Below, in pieces: positions 23,982 through 32,866 of a DNA stretch of 64,000 nucleotides (position 1 is the first letter of the stretch; every line of letters begins with the position of its first letter). The position numbers and the translations under genes were made by a program. The notes under the pieces were generated by a model, which searched no databases, was not told the origin of the DNA, and was given only the letters and a program-made list of their open reading frames with translations. The DNA is from Streptomyces rimosus (GTDB lineage: Bacteria; Actinomycetota; Actinomycetes; Streptomycetales; Streptomycetaceae), in the NCBI RefSeq assembly GCF_008704655.1, contig NZ_CP023688.1:8559001-8623000 (forward strand), written 5' to 3'.

Positions 23982-25595
23982 ATGCTGCTGGCCCGACTCG
24001 CACGTGTGTCCGGGGAGGTCGCCGCCACCTCGGCGCGGTCCCAGAAGATCAAGCTGCTGGCCGAGCTGTTCCGCCAGGCCGAACCGGACGACGCGCCGGT
24101 GGCCATCGCGTATCTCGCCGGGCGGCTGCCCCAGGGGCGGATCGGGGTCGGCTGGAGCGTGCTGCGCCACCCCGTACCGCCCGCGGACACCGCCACGCTG
24201 ACCGTCCTCGGTACGGACGCGGCCCTGACCGCCCTGGCCGCCGTCGCCGGACCCGGCTCGCAGGCCGAGCGGCTCCGCCTCGTCCAGGAACTGCTGGGCG
24301 CGGCGACCGAGGAGGAGCAGCGGTTTCTCGTCGGCCTGCTGACCGGCGAGGTACGGCAGGGCGCGCTCGACGCCATCGCCGCCGAGGCGATCGCCGCGGC
24401 GGCCGAGGTGCCGGTCGCGGACGTACGGCGGGCCGTGATGCTGGCCGGGTCCCTGGAGGAGGTCGCCCGCGGCCTGCTCGCCGAGGGCCCCTCGGCGCTC
24501 GCCGAGTTCCGGCTGACGGTGGGGCGGCCCGTCGGGCCCATGCTGGCGCACGGCGCGAAGTCCCTGGCCGAGGCGGTCGACAAGGCCGGCCGGTGCGCCG
24601 TGGAGGAGAAGCTGGACGGCATCCGGGTACAGGTGCACCGGGACGGCTCGTACGTACGGATCTACACCCGCACCCTCGACGATGTGACCGACCGGCTTCC
24701 CGAGATCACCGAGGCCGCGCTGGCCCTCGACGCGCCGTGCTTCATCCTGGACGGCGAGGTCATCGCCCTCGGCGACGACGGCCGCCCGCTGCCGTTCCAG
24801 CAGATCGCGGGCCGCTTCGGCTCCCGCGTGGACGTGGCCGCCGCCCGGGCCGCGCTGCCGCTGTCCCCGGTCTTCTTCGACGTACTCGCCGTGGGCGATC
24901 AAGACCTTCTGGACCTGCCCGGCGACCGGCGGCACGCGGAACTGGTCCGGCTGGTCCCGGAAGAGCGGCGGGTACGGCGCATGGTGGTCGAGGACCCGAC
25001 CGACACCACCGCACGTGAGGCCGCCGAGGCGTTCTGGACCGAGACGCTGCGACGGGGCCACGAAGGCGTCATGGTCAAGGCGCTGGACGCGCCGTACAGC
25101 GCGGGCCGCCGCGGCGCCGCCTGGCTGAAGGTGAAGCCGGTGCACACGCTCGACCTGGTGGTGCTGGCCGCCGAATGGGGCCACGGCCGCCGCACCGGCA
25201 AGCTCTCCAACCTCCACCTCGGCGCCCGCGGCCCGAACGGCACGTTCGTGATGCTCGGCAAGACCTTCAAGGGCCTCACCGACGTCATGCTGACCTGGCA
25301 GACGGAACGTTTGCGCGAGCTGGCCGTGGACGAGACCGGCTACGTCGTGACCGTACGCCCCGAGCTGGTCGTGGAGATCGCGTACGACGGCCTGCAGACC
25401 TCGACCCGCTACCCGGCGGGTGTGACGCTGCGGTTCGCGCGGGTGGTGCGCTATCGCGAAGACAAGGCGGCGGCCGAGGCGGACACGGTTGAGACGGTGC
25501 TTTCCGCGCATGATCGGCCGGTGCCGGACGCGCTTGCCGATGCGGGTCCGGGGGAGGGGCCGGAGGCTTCCGGGGAGCCGGGGCGCGAGGGGTGA
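23982..25595 (+). CDS. ATP-dependent DNA ligase (LigB type)
   Basis: 537 residues. An N-terminal helical DNA-binding domain (1-200) is followed by the adenylation domain with the nucleotidyl lysine in VEEKLDGIRVQVHRDG (KxDG), then FILDGEVIAL, FFDVLAV, GHEGVMVKALDAPYSAGRRG and WLKVKPVHTLD, and an OB-fold C-terminus. It seals nicks using ATP and is additional to the replicative NAD-dependent LigA. Typical of actinobacterial LigB, with a role in repair. ATG 23982 follows CAGGA; a longer frame begins at 23913. The gene's 3' end is partly duplicated just downstream. Confidence 0.9.
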   Translation: MLLARLARVSGEVAATSARSQKIKLLAELFRQAEPDDAPVAIAYLAGRLPQGRIGVGWSVLRHPVPPADTATLTVLGTDAALTALAAVAGPGSQAERLRLVQELLGAATEEEQRFLVGLLTGEVRQGALDAIAAEAIAAAAEVPVADVRRAVMLAGSLEEVARGLLAEGPSALAEFRLTVGRPVGPMLAHGAKSLAEAVDKAGRCAVEEKLDGIRVQVHRDGSYVRIYTRTLDDVTDRLPEITEAALALDAPCFILDGEVIALGDDGRPLPFQQIAGRFGSRVDVAAARAALPLSPVFFDVLAVGDQDLLDLPGDRRHAELVRLVPEERRVRRMVVEDPTDTTAREAAEAFWTETLRRGHEGVMVKALDAPYSAGRRGAAWLKVKPVHTLDLVVLAAEWGHGRRTGKLSNLHLGARGPNGTFVMLGKTFKGLTDVMLTWQTERLRELAVDETGYVVTVRPELVVEIAYDGLQTSTRYPAGVTLRFARVVRYREDKAAAEADTVETVLSAHDRPVPDALADAGPGEGPEASGEPGREG

Positions 25596-25600
25596 TCCAG

Positions 25601-25792
25601 GGCCTGCAGACCTTCCCCCGCTACCTGGCGGGCATCACGCTGCGTTTCGCTATCGCGAAGGCGAGGTGGCGGGCGAGGCGGACACGATCGGGACGGTGCT
25701 TGCTGCTCATGACCGGCCGGTGTCGGACGGCCCGGCCGACGTGGGTCCGCCGGACACCTCCAAGGAGCCGGGTCGCGACGGCTGATCCGGAG
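25601..25792 (+). pseudogene. decayed tandem copy of the ligase 3' end
   Basis: GGCCTGCAGACC at 25601 repeats 25389, and the following 190 bases align with the last 200 of the ligase gene up to a second TGA at 25783-25785, both stops being followed by TCC. The copy has lost 13 bases (ligase TTCGC..TATCGCGAA joined), breaking the frame, so it cannot encode a domain. From 25793 to 26090 I see no gene. Confidence 0.8.
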
Positions 25793-26090
25793 GCCCCCAG
25801 GCGTATGCGGCCCGCCGGAGCCCCGGATGTCCGCCCTGCCCGTTTGCTCTGGCACTATGACGGGACGGGGCCTCGATCGCTGGTCAGGGCCCTGGACGGA
25901 GGCACCGCCGCCGTGAAATCGATTACCCGACCCGTGTCGAAGGGGAGGTGCCCGGTAGCACCAGCCGTGGTCGGTCCCGTTCGCCGGGCCGGTGCGCCGC
26001 CGTCCGTCCGTGCTCTTTCGGTAACAGCCCTTCTGCTGTGCACCAAGAGATCCACTTCAACACCTTCAGCTGAGCAAAGGGGCTCTTCCG

Positions 26091-27038
26091 TTGGCCAGAA
26101 AGATCATTCTCGACTGCGACCCCGGGCACGACGACGCCATCGCCATGCTCCTGGCGCACGGCAATCCCGACATCGACCTGGTCGCCGTGACGACCGTGGT
26201 CGGGAACCAGACCCTGGAGAAGGTCACCCGTAACGCGCTGTCCGTCGCCCGCATCGCCGGCATCACCGGCGTGCCGTTCGCGGCCGGCTGCCCCCGGCCC
26301 CTCGTACGGACCATCGAGAACGCACCGGAGATCCACGGCGACACCGGCCTGGACGGCCCGGACCTGCCCGAGCCGAATATCGAGCTCGACCGCCGGCACG
26401 CCGTCGACCTCATCATCGACACGGTGATGTCGCACGAGCCGGGCGAGATCACCATCGTCCCCACCGCGGGCCTGACGAACATCGCGATGGCCGTGCGCAA
26501 GGAGCCCCGGATCGCCGAGCGCGTCCGCGAGGTCGTGCTGATGGGCGGCGGCTACCACGAGGGCAACTGGAGCGCGGTCGCCGAGTTCAACATCGTCATC
26601 GACCCGCACGCCGCGCACATCGTCTTCAACGAGCGCTGGCCCGTCACCATGGTCGGCCTGGACCTCACCCACCAGGCGCTGGCCACCCCCGAGGTCACCA
26701 AGAAGATCGCCGACGTCGGCACCAAGCCCGCCCGGTTCGTCCTGGAACTGCTGGACTTCTTCCGCGACGCCTACCGGGAGAACCAGGGCTTCGAGTACCC
26801 GCCGGTGCACGACCCCTGCGCCGTCGCGTACGTCATCGACCCGGACGTGATGACCGTCCGCAAGGCCCCGGTGGACATCGAGCTGACCGGCGGTCTGACG
26901 ATGGGCATGACGGTCACCGACTTCCGCTGGCCGCTCCCCGAGGACTGCCGCACCCAGGTCGCCGTCCAGCTCGACCACGAACGGTTCTGGAACCTGGTGG
27001 TGGACGCCCTCGAACGCATCGGTGACGTCCGGGCATGA
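26091..27038 (+). CDS. inosine-uridine preferring nucleoside hydrolase
   Basis: 315 residues with the calcium-binding signature ILDCDPGHDDAIAMLLA at the N-terminus, the second metal-site aspartate in HDPCAVAYVID, and LMGGGYHEGNWSAVAEFN as in the RihA/RihB family. It hydrolyses ribonucleosides to base and ribose. Start is an uncommon TTG, supported by AAAGGGG eight bases upstream and by family length. Overlaps the MFS gene by four bases (ATGA), suggesting the transporter imports or exports the nucleoside. Confidence 0.9.
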   Translation: MARKIILDCDPGHDDAIAMLLAHGNPDIDLVAVTTVVGNQTLEKVTRNALSVARIAGITGVPFAAGCPRPLVRTIENAPEIHGDTGLDGPDLPEPNIELDRRHAVDLIIDTVMSHEPGEITIVPTAGLTNIAMAVRKEPRIAERVREVVLMGGGYHEGNWSAVAEFNIVIDPHAAHIVFNERWPVTMVGLDLTHQALATPEVTKKIADVGTKPARFVLELLDFFRDAYRENQGFEYPPVHDPCAVAYVIDPDVMTVRKAPVDIELTGGLTMGMTVTDFRWPLPEDCRTQVAVQLDHERFWNLVVDALERIGDVRA

Positions 27039-28474
27039 GCGCACCGCACACCGCACGGGCCGCCGAAACGTCCGGCCCGGGGCGCACCGTACGGGTCGGC
27101 GTGCTGGTCACGGCGCTGCTGACGGCCTGTATCGCCTTCCAGCTCAACGCCAGCATGCTCAGCCCCGCGCTGAAGAACATCGAGGACAGCCTCGGCGCCA
27201 CCTCCGCCGAGATCGGGCTGACCCAGACCGCGTTCTTCACCTCGGCGGCGCTGTTCTCGCTGTTCCTGCCCCGGCTCGGGGACATCGTCGGCCGCCGCAA
27301 GGTGCTCGCCGGGATGATGGCCCTGATGGTCGTCGGCTGTGTCGTCGCGGCGCTGGCGCAGAGCGTGCCGATGCTGTTCGCCGGCCGCATCATCCAGGGC
27401 GTCTCGGGCCCGACCGTACCGCTGTGCCTGATCATGCTGCGGGTCGAGGTCACCGAGCCCAAGCGGTACGGCACCCTGCTCGGCGTGATCACCGCGGTCA
27501 ACGGCGGCATCGCCGGCGTCGACTCGCTCGCCGGCGGCTACCTCGCCGACCGGCACGGCTTCGCGGCGGTCTTCTGGGCGATGGCCGTCGTCGCCGCGAT
27601 CGCCACCGCCCTCGTCGCCACCATGGCCCCCGAGTCCAAGGTGCCCGACAGCCACCGCATGGACTGGCCGGGCGTCGTGCTGCTGGTGATCTCCGTCGGC
27701 TCGCTGCTCGTCGCGCTCAACGAGGCGGGCAAGCTGGCCGCCGCCAACTGGCCGCTGATCGCGGTCCTGGTGGTCGTGGCCGCGGCCGCGTTCTGGCTGT
27801 TCTGGCGCACCGAGGACCGCTCCGGGCATCCCCTGGTCGCCACCAGGCACCTGCGGCAGCGCTCGACCTGGGCGACGCTGCTGACCACGATGCTGACGAT
27901 GACCGGCGTGTTCGCCGTCATGAACGGGCTCATCCCGGCGTTCGCGCAGGACGCCCAGGCCGGGCTCGGCATGTCGGCCGAGCAGTCCGCGTGGTGGACG
28001 CTGACCCCGTACGCCATCGCCGGGCTCGCGATGGGCCCGCTCGCCGGCCGGCTGGCGGCCACCTTCGGGTACGGCCGGGTGCTGCGCCTGGGGCTGATCG
28101 GGGCGGCGGCGACCGTCGTGCTGATGATCGTCACGCTCTCCGCCCACTCCCGGGGGCTGCTGCTCGCGGCCTCCATCCTGGTGGGCATCACGTACGCGGG
28201 CGTGGCGAACATCGTCCTCAACGGACTCGGCATCGTCCTGTCGCCGAAGGAGAACCCGGGCTTCCTGCCCGGCCTGAACGCCGGTGCCTTCAATCTCGGC
28301 TCCGGCCTCAGCTTCGCCGTCCTGTACGCGGTCAAGACCGCCGCCCCGGCCGACGATCCGACGTCCGCCTCGGGCTACACCGCGGGAATGATCGCGGGCG
28401 TGATCATCATGGCGGTGGCCGTGGCGACCTCGTTCCTGATCCCGAAGCCGGTGGAAGCCGAAGCGCACGAGTGA
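27035..28474 (+). CDS. MFS transporter, 14-helix (DHA2) type
   Basis: 479 residues, about 14 membrane helices. MFS motif A is seen as RLGDIVGRRKVLAG after helix 2, and MLFAGRIIQGVSGPTVPL as helix 4. DHA2 members are usually drug or metabolite/H+ antiporters. Translational coupling to the nucleoside hydrolase suggests purine/pyrimidine nucleoside traffic here. That is inference from context. Confidence 0.85.
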   Translation: MSAPHTARAAETSGPGRTVRVGVLVTALLTACIAFQLNASMLSPALKNIEDSLGATSAEIGLTQTAFFTSAALFSLFLPRLGDIVGRRKVLAGMMALMVVGCVVAALAQSVPMLFAGRIIQGVSGPTVPLCLIMLRVEVTEPKRYGTLLGVITAVNGGIAGVDSLAGGYLADRHGFAAVFWAMAVVAAIATALVATMAPESKVPDSHRMDWPGVVLLVISVGSLLVALNEAGKLAAANWPLIAVLVVVAAAAFWLFWRTEDRSGHPLVATRHLRQRSTWATLLTTMLTMTGVFAVMNGLIPAFAQDAQAGLGMSAEQSAWWTLTPYAIAGLAMGPLAGRLAATFGYGRVLRLGLIGAAATVVLMIVTLSAHSRGLLLAASILVGITYAGVANIVLNGLGIVLSPKENPGFLPGLNAGAFNLGSGLSFAVLYAVKTAAPADDPTSASGYTAGMIAGVIIMAVAVATSFLIPKPVEAEAHE

Positions 28475-28497
28475 CCGGCGCCGAGCGCGCGTACCGT

Positions 28498-28539
28498 ACG
28501 GCCCGGCCCCTTCTCGTACGAGGAGGGGGGCCGGGCCGT
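28498..28539. terminator. bidirectional terminator between MFS and hydrolase genes
   Basis: ACGGCCCGGCCCC (28498-28510) pairs with GGGGCCGGGCCGT (28527-28539) between convergent genes. The stem is 13 bp and perfect. Confidence 0.8.
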
Positions 28540-28545
28540 CGTACG

Positions 28546-29253
28546 TCAGCTCGCAGTGGCCCTGGAGGCGATCCGTCCGAGGAGGGCGGCCAGTTCGGCG
28601 GGTGCGGAGAGGAAGGCGGAGTGGCCGGTGCCGAGCCATTCGACGTGGGCGGCGTTCGCGGACATCTTCGTCTGCATCGCGGGCCGCAGCGCCTGGTCGC
28701 CCTCGCAGACGACGTACGTGGCAGGAACGGTCCGCCACGCCGCGCGCGTCACCGGTTCCTGGAACGACCGCCGGCTCTGCTCGACGAGTTCACCGACGGC
28801 CCGCTCGGCCAGGTCGTCGGGCACATCCGTGTACAGCGACGTACGCGGATCCTCGAAGATGGGCGGCTGCACACCGTCGAGGTCCACGGGCTTGGACGGC
28901 TCGCGGCCGTGCAGACTGCCGAGCGATTCCCCCTCGGCGGGCATGTAGGCGGCGAGATAGACGAGGTGGACGACGCCCGGATGCGCGGCGGCCGCCTCGG
29001 TGACGGGGATGCCGCCGTACGAATGGCCGACGACGACCACCGGCCCGTCGATCTCGCGCAGCCGCGCGGATATCGCCTCGGCGTCGTCGTACACACCGGC
29101 GGCAGGCGTGCCCTGCGGACCGGAACTGGGCAGTGCGACCGTGTGGGACCGCAGGCCCTCGACGGCGAGGGCGTCCTGAAGAGGCTTCCAGCACGCGGGC
29201 CGGTGCCAGGCGCCGTGCACGAGGAGGAAGGAGGGCGGGGGAGTGGTGGGCAT
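28546..29253 (-). CDS. alpha/beta hydrolase (esterase-like)
   Basis: 235 residues. Oxyanion-hole segment LVHGAWHRPACW, nucleophile elbow VVGHSYGG (Ser), and catalytic His in LGTGHSAFLSAP. Resembles the short EstC/salicylate-esterase-like hydrolases (hydroxynitrile lyase relatives). Substrate unknown. ATG follows AAGGAGCGCCCAC. Stands alone. Confidence 0.85.
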   Translation of the reverse strand: MPTTPPPSFLLVHGAWHRPACWKPLQDALAVEGLRSHTVALPSSGPQGTPAAGVYDDAEAISARLREIDGPVVVVGHSYGGIPVTEAAAAHPGVVHLVYLAAYMPAEGESLGSLHGREPSKPVDLDGVQPPIFEDPRTSLYTDVPDDLAERAVGELVEQSRRSFQEPVTRAAWRTVPATYVVCEGDQALRPAMQTKMSANAAHVEWLGTGHSAFLSAPAELAALLGRIASRATAS

Positions 29254-29394
29254 GTGGGCGCTCCTTGGCTTGAGAGGAAGCGGCCGGGCTCGGGGCAGGA
29301 GGAGACAGCAGAGCGCGGCCGTGGCAGAAGATCATGGAACACTACGGGGATTCCGCCGGCCGGCGATGTGGCGGTCCGCTCGGGCCGGCGAACG

Positions 29395-30213
29395 TCAACG
29401 GCCCGCCGGCGCTGCGTCGATCACCATGGCCATGTAGTCCAGGGCGGCCCTGCGGCGGACGAACGGGTTGCGCAGGCGGGCAGCGGCGGCGTGGGGAGTC
29501 GCGGGACGGGCGGCGGAACCATGGAGGCGCAACGCCTCGTGGATCACGGGATGCCGGTCGGCGCCGAACGTCCGCAAGGCGTAGTGGCCCGCACCGCCCT
29601 TGGACGTGATCTCCCCGGTGGCCAGTGTGTAGTGGAGCCGGGTGACACCGAGCACGCCCCAGGCGATGGCCCGGCCACCGAGCGCCCACACGCCCCTGAC
29701 CGACAGCGGTTTGCCGTGCGCTTGCTGCCAGCCGCACCAGTAGGTGTCGAGGTTTTCCCGCGTCCAGTCGCGCAGGGCGGCCGCGTCCACGGCCACGTCG
29801 AACTCTCCCGGAGCGGGGCCGCGTACCGGCACGGCGTGCTTCGCGAGCACCGACCACGTCACCGGATTGACCTCGAAACCGCCGCCCGCGCGGAACCGGC
29901 CCATATGCGTGCGCGCAGCCCCGGCGCAGTCGGCGGAACTGCCCGCGAGATCGCTCCAGGTGACGTGGACTCCGTCGAAGTACGGGCGACGGTGCCGGGC
30001 GCGCGTCGCGGCATGGGCCCGCTCCAGAGCCGCCACGTCCGCCTCCGAGGGGCGGCGCCCGGAGACCGCCACGTAATCGATGTCGCTGCGCCCCGGCCGG
30101 AAATCCCCCAGCGCGACCGACCCCGTCAGATACAGCCCTTCGACCAGGCCGGGACACAGCCGGTCCGCGTGGGAGAGGAAGTCGTGCGCGACGGCTTTCA
30201 CCGATGGGTGCAC
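29395..30213 (-). CDS. nucleotidyltransferase, AadA/streptomycin adenylyltransferase-like
   Basis: 272 residues. The pol-beta nucleotidyltransferase motif GLYLTGSVALGDFRPGRSDID gives the GS...DxD catalytic site, and the C-terminal helical half resembles the AadA substrate domain (ALDYMAMVIDAA). AadA enzymes adenylate streptomycin or spectinomycin. Chromosomal homologues often act on unknown targets. GTG 30213 was chosen for the GGAA six bases upstream. GTG 30237 is possible and would almost abut the preceding stop. It probably forms an operon with the methanethiol-oxidase gene. Confidence 0.72.
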   Translation of the reverse strand: MHPSVKAVAHDFLSHADRLCPGLVEGLYLTGSVALGDFRPGRSDIDYVAVSGRRPSEADVAALERAHAATRARHRRPYFDGVHVTWSDLAGSSADCAGAARTHMGRFRAGGGFEVNPVTWSVLAKHAVPVRGPAPGEFDVAVDAAALRDWTRENLDTYWCGWQQAHGKPLSVRGVWALGGRAIAWGVLGVTRLHYTLATGEITSKGGAGHYALRTFGADRHPVIHEALRLHGSAARPATPHAAAARLRNPFVRRRAALDYMAMVIDAAPAGR

Positions 30214-30239
30214 CGTAAGTTCCGGTTCCTTGTGCACGG

Positions 30240-31721
30240 TCAGCGATAGCAGTACGAATCGGACGACGCATCGCCGCCCTGCAAACGCGTCTGGTGGACG
30301 CGCAGTCCGCGGAAGTCCTCGCCGTGCGGGAAGAAACGCAGGTCGGGGGTGAGGCCGCCGTTCTCGGTGTCGGCGTCGAGTTTGGCGAGCCAGGGGTGGA
30401 TGCCGTCGGGGTAGAACTGGTCGTCCCACGCGCCGTACAAGGAATTGGTGAGGTACACCCGGCGTCCGTCGCGGCTGAGTTCGACCATTTGCGGGCCGCC
30501 GGTGAGCGGCAGGCCGGGCGCCGCCGGGTGCGGCTGCCGGGCGGTGATGCCGCCGAGCCGTACGGACGCGGTCCTACGGGGGTGGGCCGGGTCGCTCACG
30601 TCGTACTGGTGGAGTTCGCCGGTGCCCCACGCCGAGACGTACAGCCAGCGGTCGTCCACCGACAGATTGATGTCGGTGACCAGCGGCGGCACCGCGCCGA
30701 ACGGCTTGAGCGCCGGCGGCAGTTCGTCCTCCTTGGCGGGCTCCGCGGGAATCGTGATCACCTTGCGGGCCGTGAACCGCCCGTCGTCCTCGCGCTGCCA
30801 CCGCCACACCGAGGCCGACAGGTCCGCCACGCTCACCACGACACCCGCGAAGCCCCAGGTCGCGGCCGGGTCGTGAGCAGGCCGCAGTTCCAGGACCATT
30901 TGGTGCTCGTCGCCCAGGTCGAGGCGTTGCAGGTGGCGGCCGGAATCCAGCTCCCAGAAGTGCAGCGCGTGCCCGTACGAGCGGCCGAGCAGCAACTCCG
31001 GGTCCACGCCGTTCTCGACCATCGACGGTGTGCCCCATTCGCTGGTCACGGCGATGTTGTGCTGGAGGTGCCACCAGACGTCGTAGGCCAGGCGCTGCGG
31101 GCCGCGGTCCGTCTCCCAGGCGCGCAGTACGTCGAAGGTCTCGTGGTCGAGGAGCGCCACGCCGCCCGGCCCGTCGTTGCCGTGCGCGCCGCCGAGGCAG
31201 GACAGCAGGACGCCGCCGGGGCCGCAGTGGAGGGTGTGCGGCCGTGAGTAGCCTGCTTTGTCGGCCAGTTCGGCGGGTTCGATCACCTTCACCAGGCGGG
31301 GGCGGGCCGGGTCCGGGTGGGTGTCGAAGACGTGCAGCCGGGAGGAGCGGAGTCCCGGCGTCAGTAAGTACCGCCGTTCGGGCTGGTGGTGGCCCTCATG
31401 GGCAAGGGCGCTGGAGCAGGCGTTCCAGCCGAAGTGGTGCAGTTCGTCGCCCAGTCCGGGCACGTCGGCCATGTGCAGCACCCGTCCGTAGGAACTCGAT
31501 TCCGGGTCCGTGTCCACGGTGATCAGCGCGTCCGGGCGCTGTGCGGAGCGGTCGAAGCCGACAAGGTAGGCGAGCTTTTCCGGGGGAGCGGCGATGGCGT
31601 CGGCGGGGGTCCGGTAGAGGGTCGGGTCGGTGTGGCCGGAAGGGTTGGCCTGATCGGTTCGGTGGGCGTGGCCGGTGGGGTCGGTGAGAGGGGGCTGGCC
31701 GACGTGATCAGAAGTGGTCAT
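30240..31721 (-). CDS. methanethiol oxidase / SELENBP1-family protein
   Basis: 493 residues, a seven-bladed propeller of the selenium-binding-protein 56 family. The conserved cysteine region LHHFGWNACSS, metal-ligand histidines in SRPHTLHCGPGG, AYDVWWHLQHN and EWGTPSMVENG, and LTDINLSVDDRWLYVSAWGTGE-type segments are present. Family members oxidise methanethiol to formaldehyde, H2S and H2O2. Leu119 is TTA (31365-31367), so expression may depend on bldA. ATG 31721 follows AAGGAGAGCC. The first 50 residues are a low-complexity His/Pro/Thr tail absent from the core family. Confidence 0.87.
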   Translation of the reverse strand: MTTSDHVGQPPLTDPTGHAHRTDQANPSGHTDPTLYRTPADAIAAPPEKLAYLVGFDRSAQRPDALITVDTDPESSSYGRVLHMADVPGLGDELHHFGWNACSSALAHEGHHQPERRYLLTPGLRSSRLHVFDTHPDPARPRLVKVIEPAELADKAGYSRPHTLHCGPGGVLLSCLGGAHGNDGPGGVALLDHETFDVLRAWETDRGPQRLAYDVWWHLQHNIAVTSEWGTPSMVENGVDPELLLGRSYGHALHFWELDSGRHLQRLDLGDEHQMVLELRPAHDPAATWGFAGVVVSVADLSASVWRWQREDDGRFTARKVITIPAEPAKEDELPPALKPFGAVPPLVTDINLSVDDRWLYVSAWGTGELHQYDVSDPAHPRRTASVRLGGITARQPHPAAPGLPLTGGPQMVELSRDGRRVYLTNSLYGAWDDQFYPDGIHPWLAKLDADTENGGLTPDLRFFPHGEDFRGLRVHQTRLQGGDASSDSYCYR

Positions 31722-32083
31722 CTTCTGGCTCTCCTTGGCTTCACGGCCGGCCTGTCGGCCCGTCGGGCGGTGCCGCGGGACACCGCGCCGGGCTGTCCGT
31801 AACAGGCGGCCGTATCGGCATTCGTACGAACCGGTGCCGGCGGGGGCGGTGTGCGCGGGCGGCCCCCCGCCGTGACGCGAGCGTCGCACAGGGCGTTTTG
31901 GCCGCCAAGGGCGCCTTGGCCTCCGGTCGGCGGGCGGCGGCTGAAACCCGTCGCTCCCGGGGCCGCGTTGTCAGACCCGTACGCGATGATCGCACGTATG
32001 GACCGGCCGGATCCGACCGGCCGGGCCACGCCATGGACGAACCATCGGCATCCGATGGGACGCGACGAGATACGGGGTAGGCA
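31722..32083. other. divergent intergenic region
   Basis: About 360 bases between the SELENBP1-like gene and a secreted protein gene. I see GC-rich inverted sequence near 32010-32035 (CCGGCCGGATCCGACCGGCCGG) but no promoter or gene that I would defend. Confidence 0.4.
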
Positions 32084-32656
32084 ATGCGACGATTGGGCAC
32101 TGCGGTGACCGCGGTCGTGCTGGCAGGCGCGGCGGTGTCGGCGACGGCGGTCACGGCGACGGCGGCGTCCGCGACGGGGGCCGCACCGGCGGCCGCGTGT
32201 GACACCGCCGGCTGGGGGAGCGCCCTGAAGTCCGCCGACGCGGACGCCCACAAGCCGCTGACGGCGATCCGGACCGGGCAGCACGACTGCTTCGACCGGA
32301 TGGTCTTCGAGGTGCCGACCGCCGGCGGCAAGCCGGTCGGCTACCGGATCGGTTATGTGAAGGAGCTGCACCAGGACGGTTCCGGCGACCTCATCAAGGT
32401 CGGCGGCGGGGCGATCCTGGAGATCCGGGTGGCGGCGCCGAGCTACGACCCGGGCACGGGCAGGACGACGTACCCGGGCAAGGCCGGCAAGCCGCTGCCG
32501 GGCGTGAACATCGCGGGCTACCGCTCCTTCAAGGACACCCGGTTCGCGGCCAGCTTCGAGGGGGACACGCAGATAGGTCTGGGAGTCGCCAAGCGGCTCC
32601 CGTTCCGGGTCACCCAGCAGAACAACCAGCTCGTCGTGGATGTCGCCCACTCCTGA
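32084..32656 (+). CDS. secreted AMIN-like domain protein
   Basis: 190 residues with a signal peptide (TAVTAVVLAGAAVSATAVTA, cleavage around residue 35). The mature part has a cysteine pair (AACDTAGW, QHDCFDRMVFEV) and the beta-rich pattern GYRIGYVKEL, GGAILEIRV and FRVTQQNNQLVVDVAH of the AMIN-like family found in actinomycete exported proteins. AMIN domains target proteins to the cell envelope. Activity unknown. Single gene with its own terminator. Confidence 0.78.
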   Translation: MRRLGTAVTAVVLAGAAVSATAVTATAASATGAAPAAACDTAGWGSALKSADADAHKPLTAIRTGQHDCFDRMVFEVPTAGGKPVGYRIGYVKELHQDGSGDLIKVGGGAILEIRVAAPSYDPGTGRTTYPGKAGKPLPGVNIAGYRSFKDTRFAASFEGDTQIGLGVAKRLPFRVTQQNNQLVVDVAHS

Positions 32657-32690
32657 GCGGTGACTGCCGCCCGGTGAGCCGCTGCTGAGT

Positions 32691-32724
32691 GCCTGCCAGG
32701 GGCGTACCACCGCCCCTGGCAGGC
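32691..32724 (+). terminator. strong hairpin after the AMIN-like gene
   Basis: GCCTGCCAGGGGCG (32691-32704) pairs perfectly with CGCCCCTGGCAGGC (32711-32724) over a six-base loop. Confidence 0.9.
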
Positions 32725-32741
32725 GCGCCGGAGAAAAAGGC

Positions 32742-32783
32742 TTGCGCAACCACTACACCTGAAGCACTATGAGTGAAGTGGTT
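32742..32783 (+). promoter_or_regulatory. possible promoter with inverted repeat for the reductase gene
   Basis: TTGCGC (32742-32747), 17 bases, CACTAT (32765-32770) could be -35/-10. AACCACT (32748-32754) and AGTGGTT (32777-32783) form a perfect 7-bp inverted repeat bracketing the -10, so a repressor could act here. Confidence 0.4.
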
Positions 32784-32866
32784 ACGGCGAAGAGGTGTGC
32801 CCGTCCGCCACCGCACCGACCCTGACTGCGACGCGACCGCGCGTCACCGGCGGAAAAGAGGACCCT

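Noticed and set aside
29395..30213. Calling the nucleotidyltransferase a streptomycin resistance gene
   Set aside because: Only the general nucleotidyltransferase motif and overall shape support it. No resistance or antibiotic cluster is linked.
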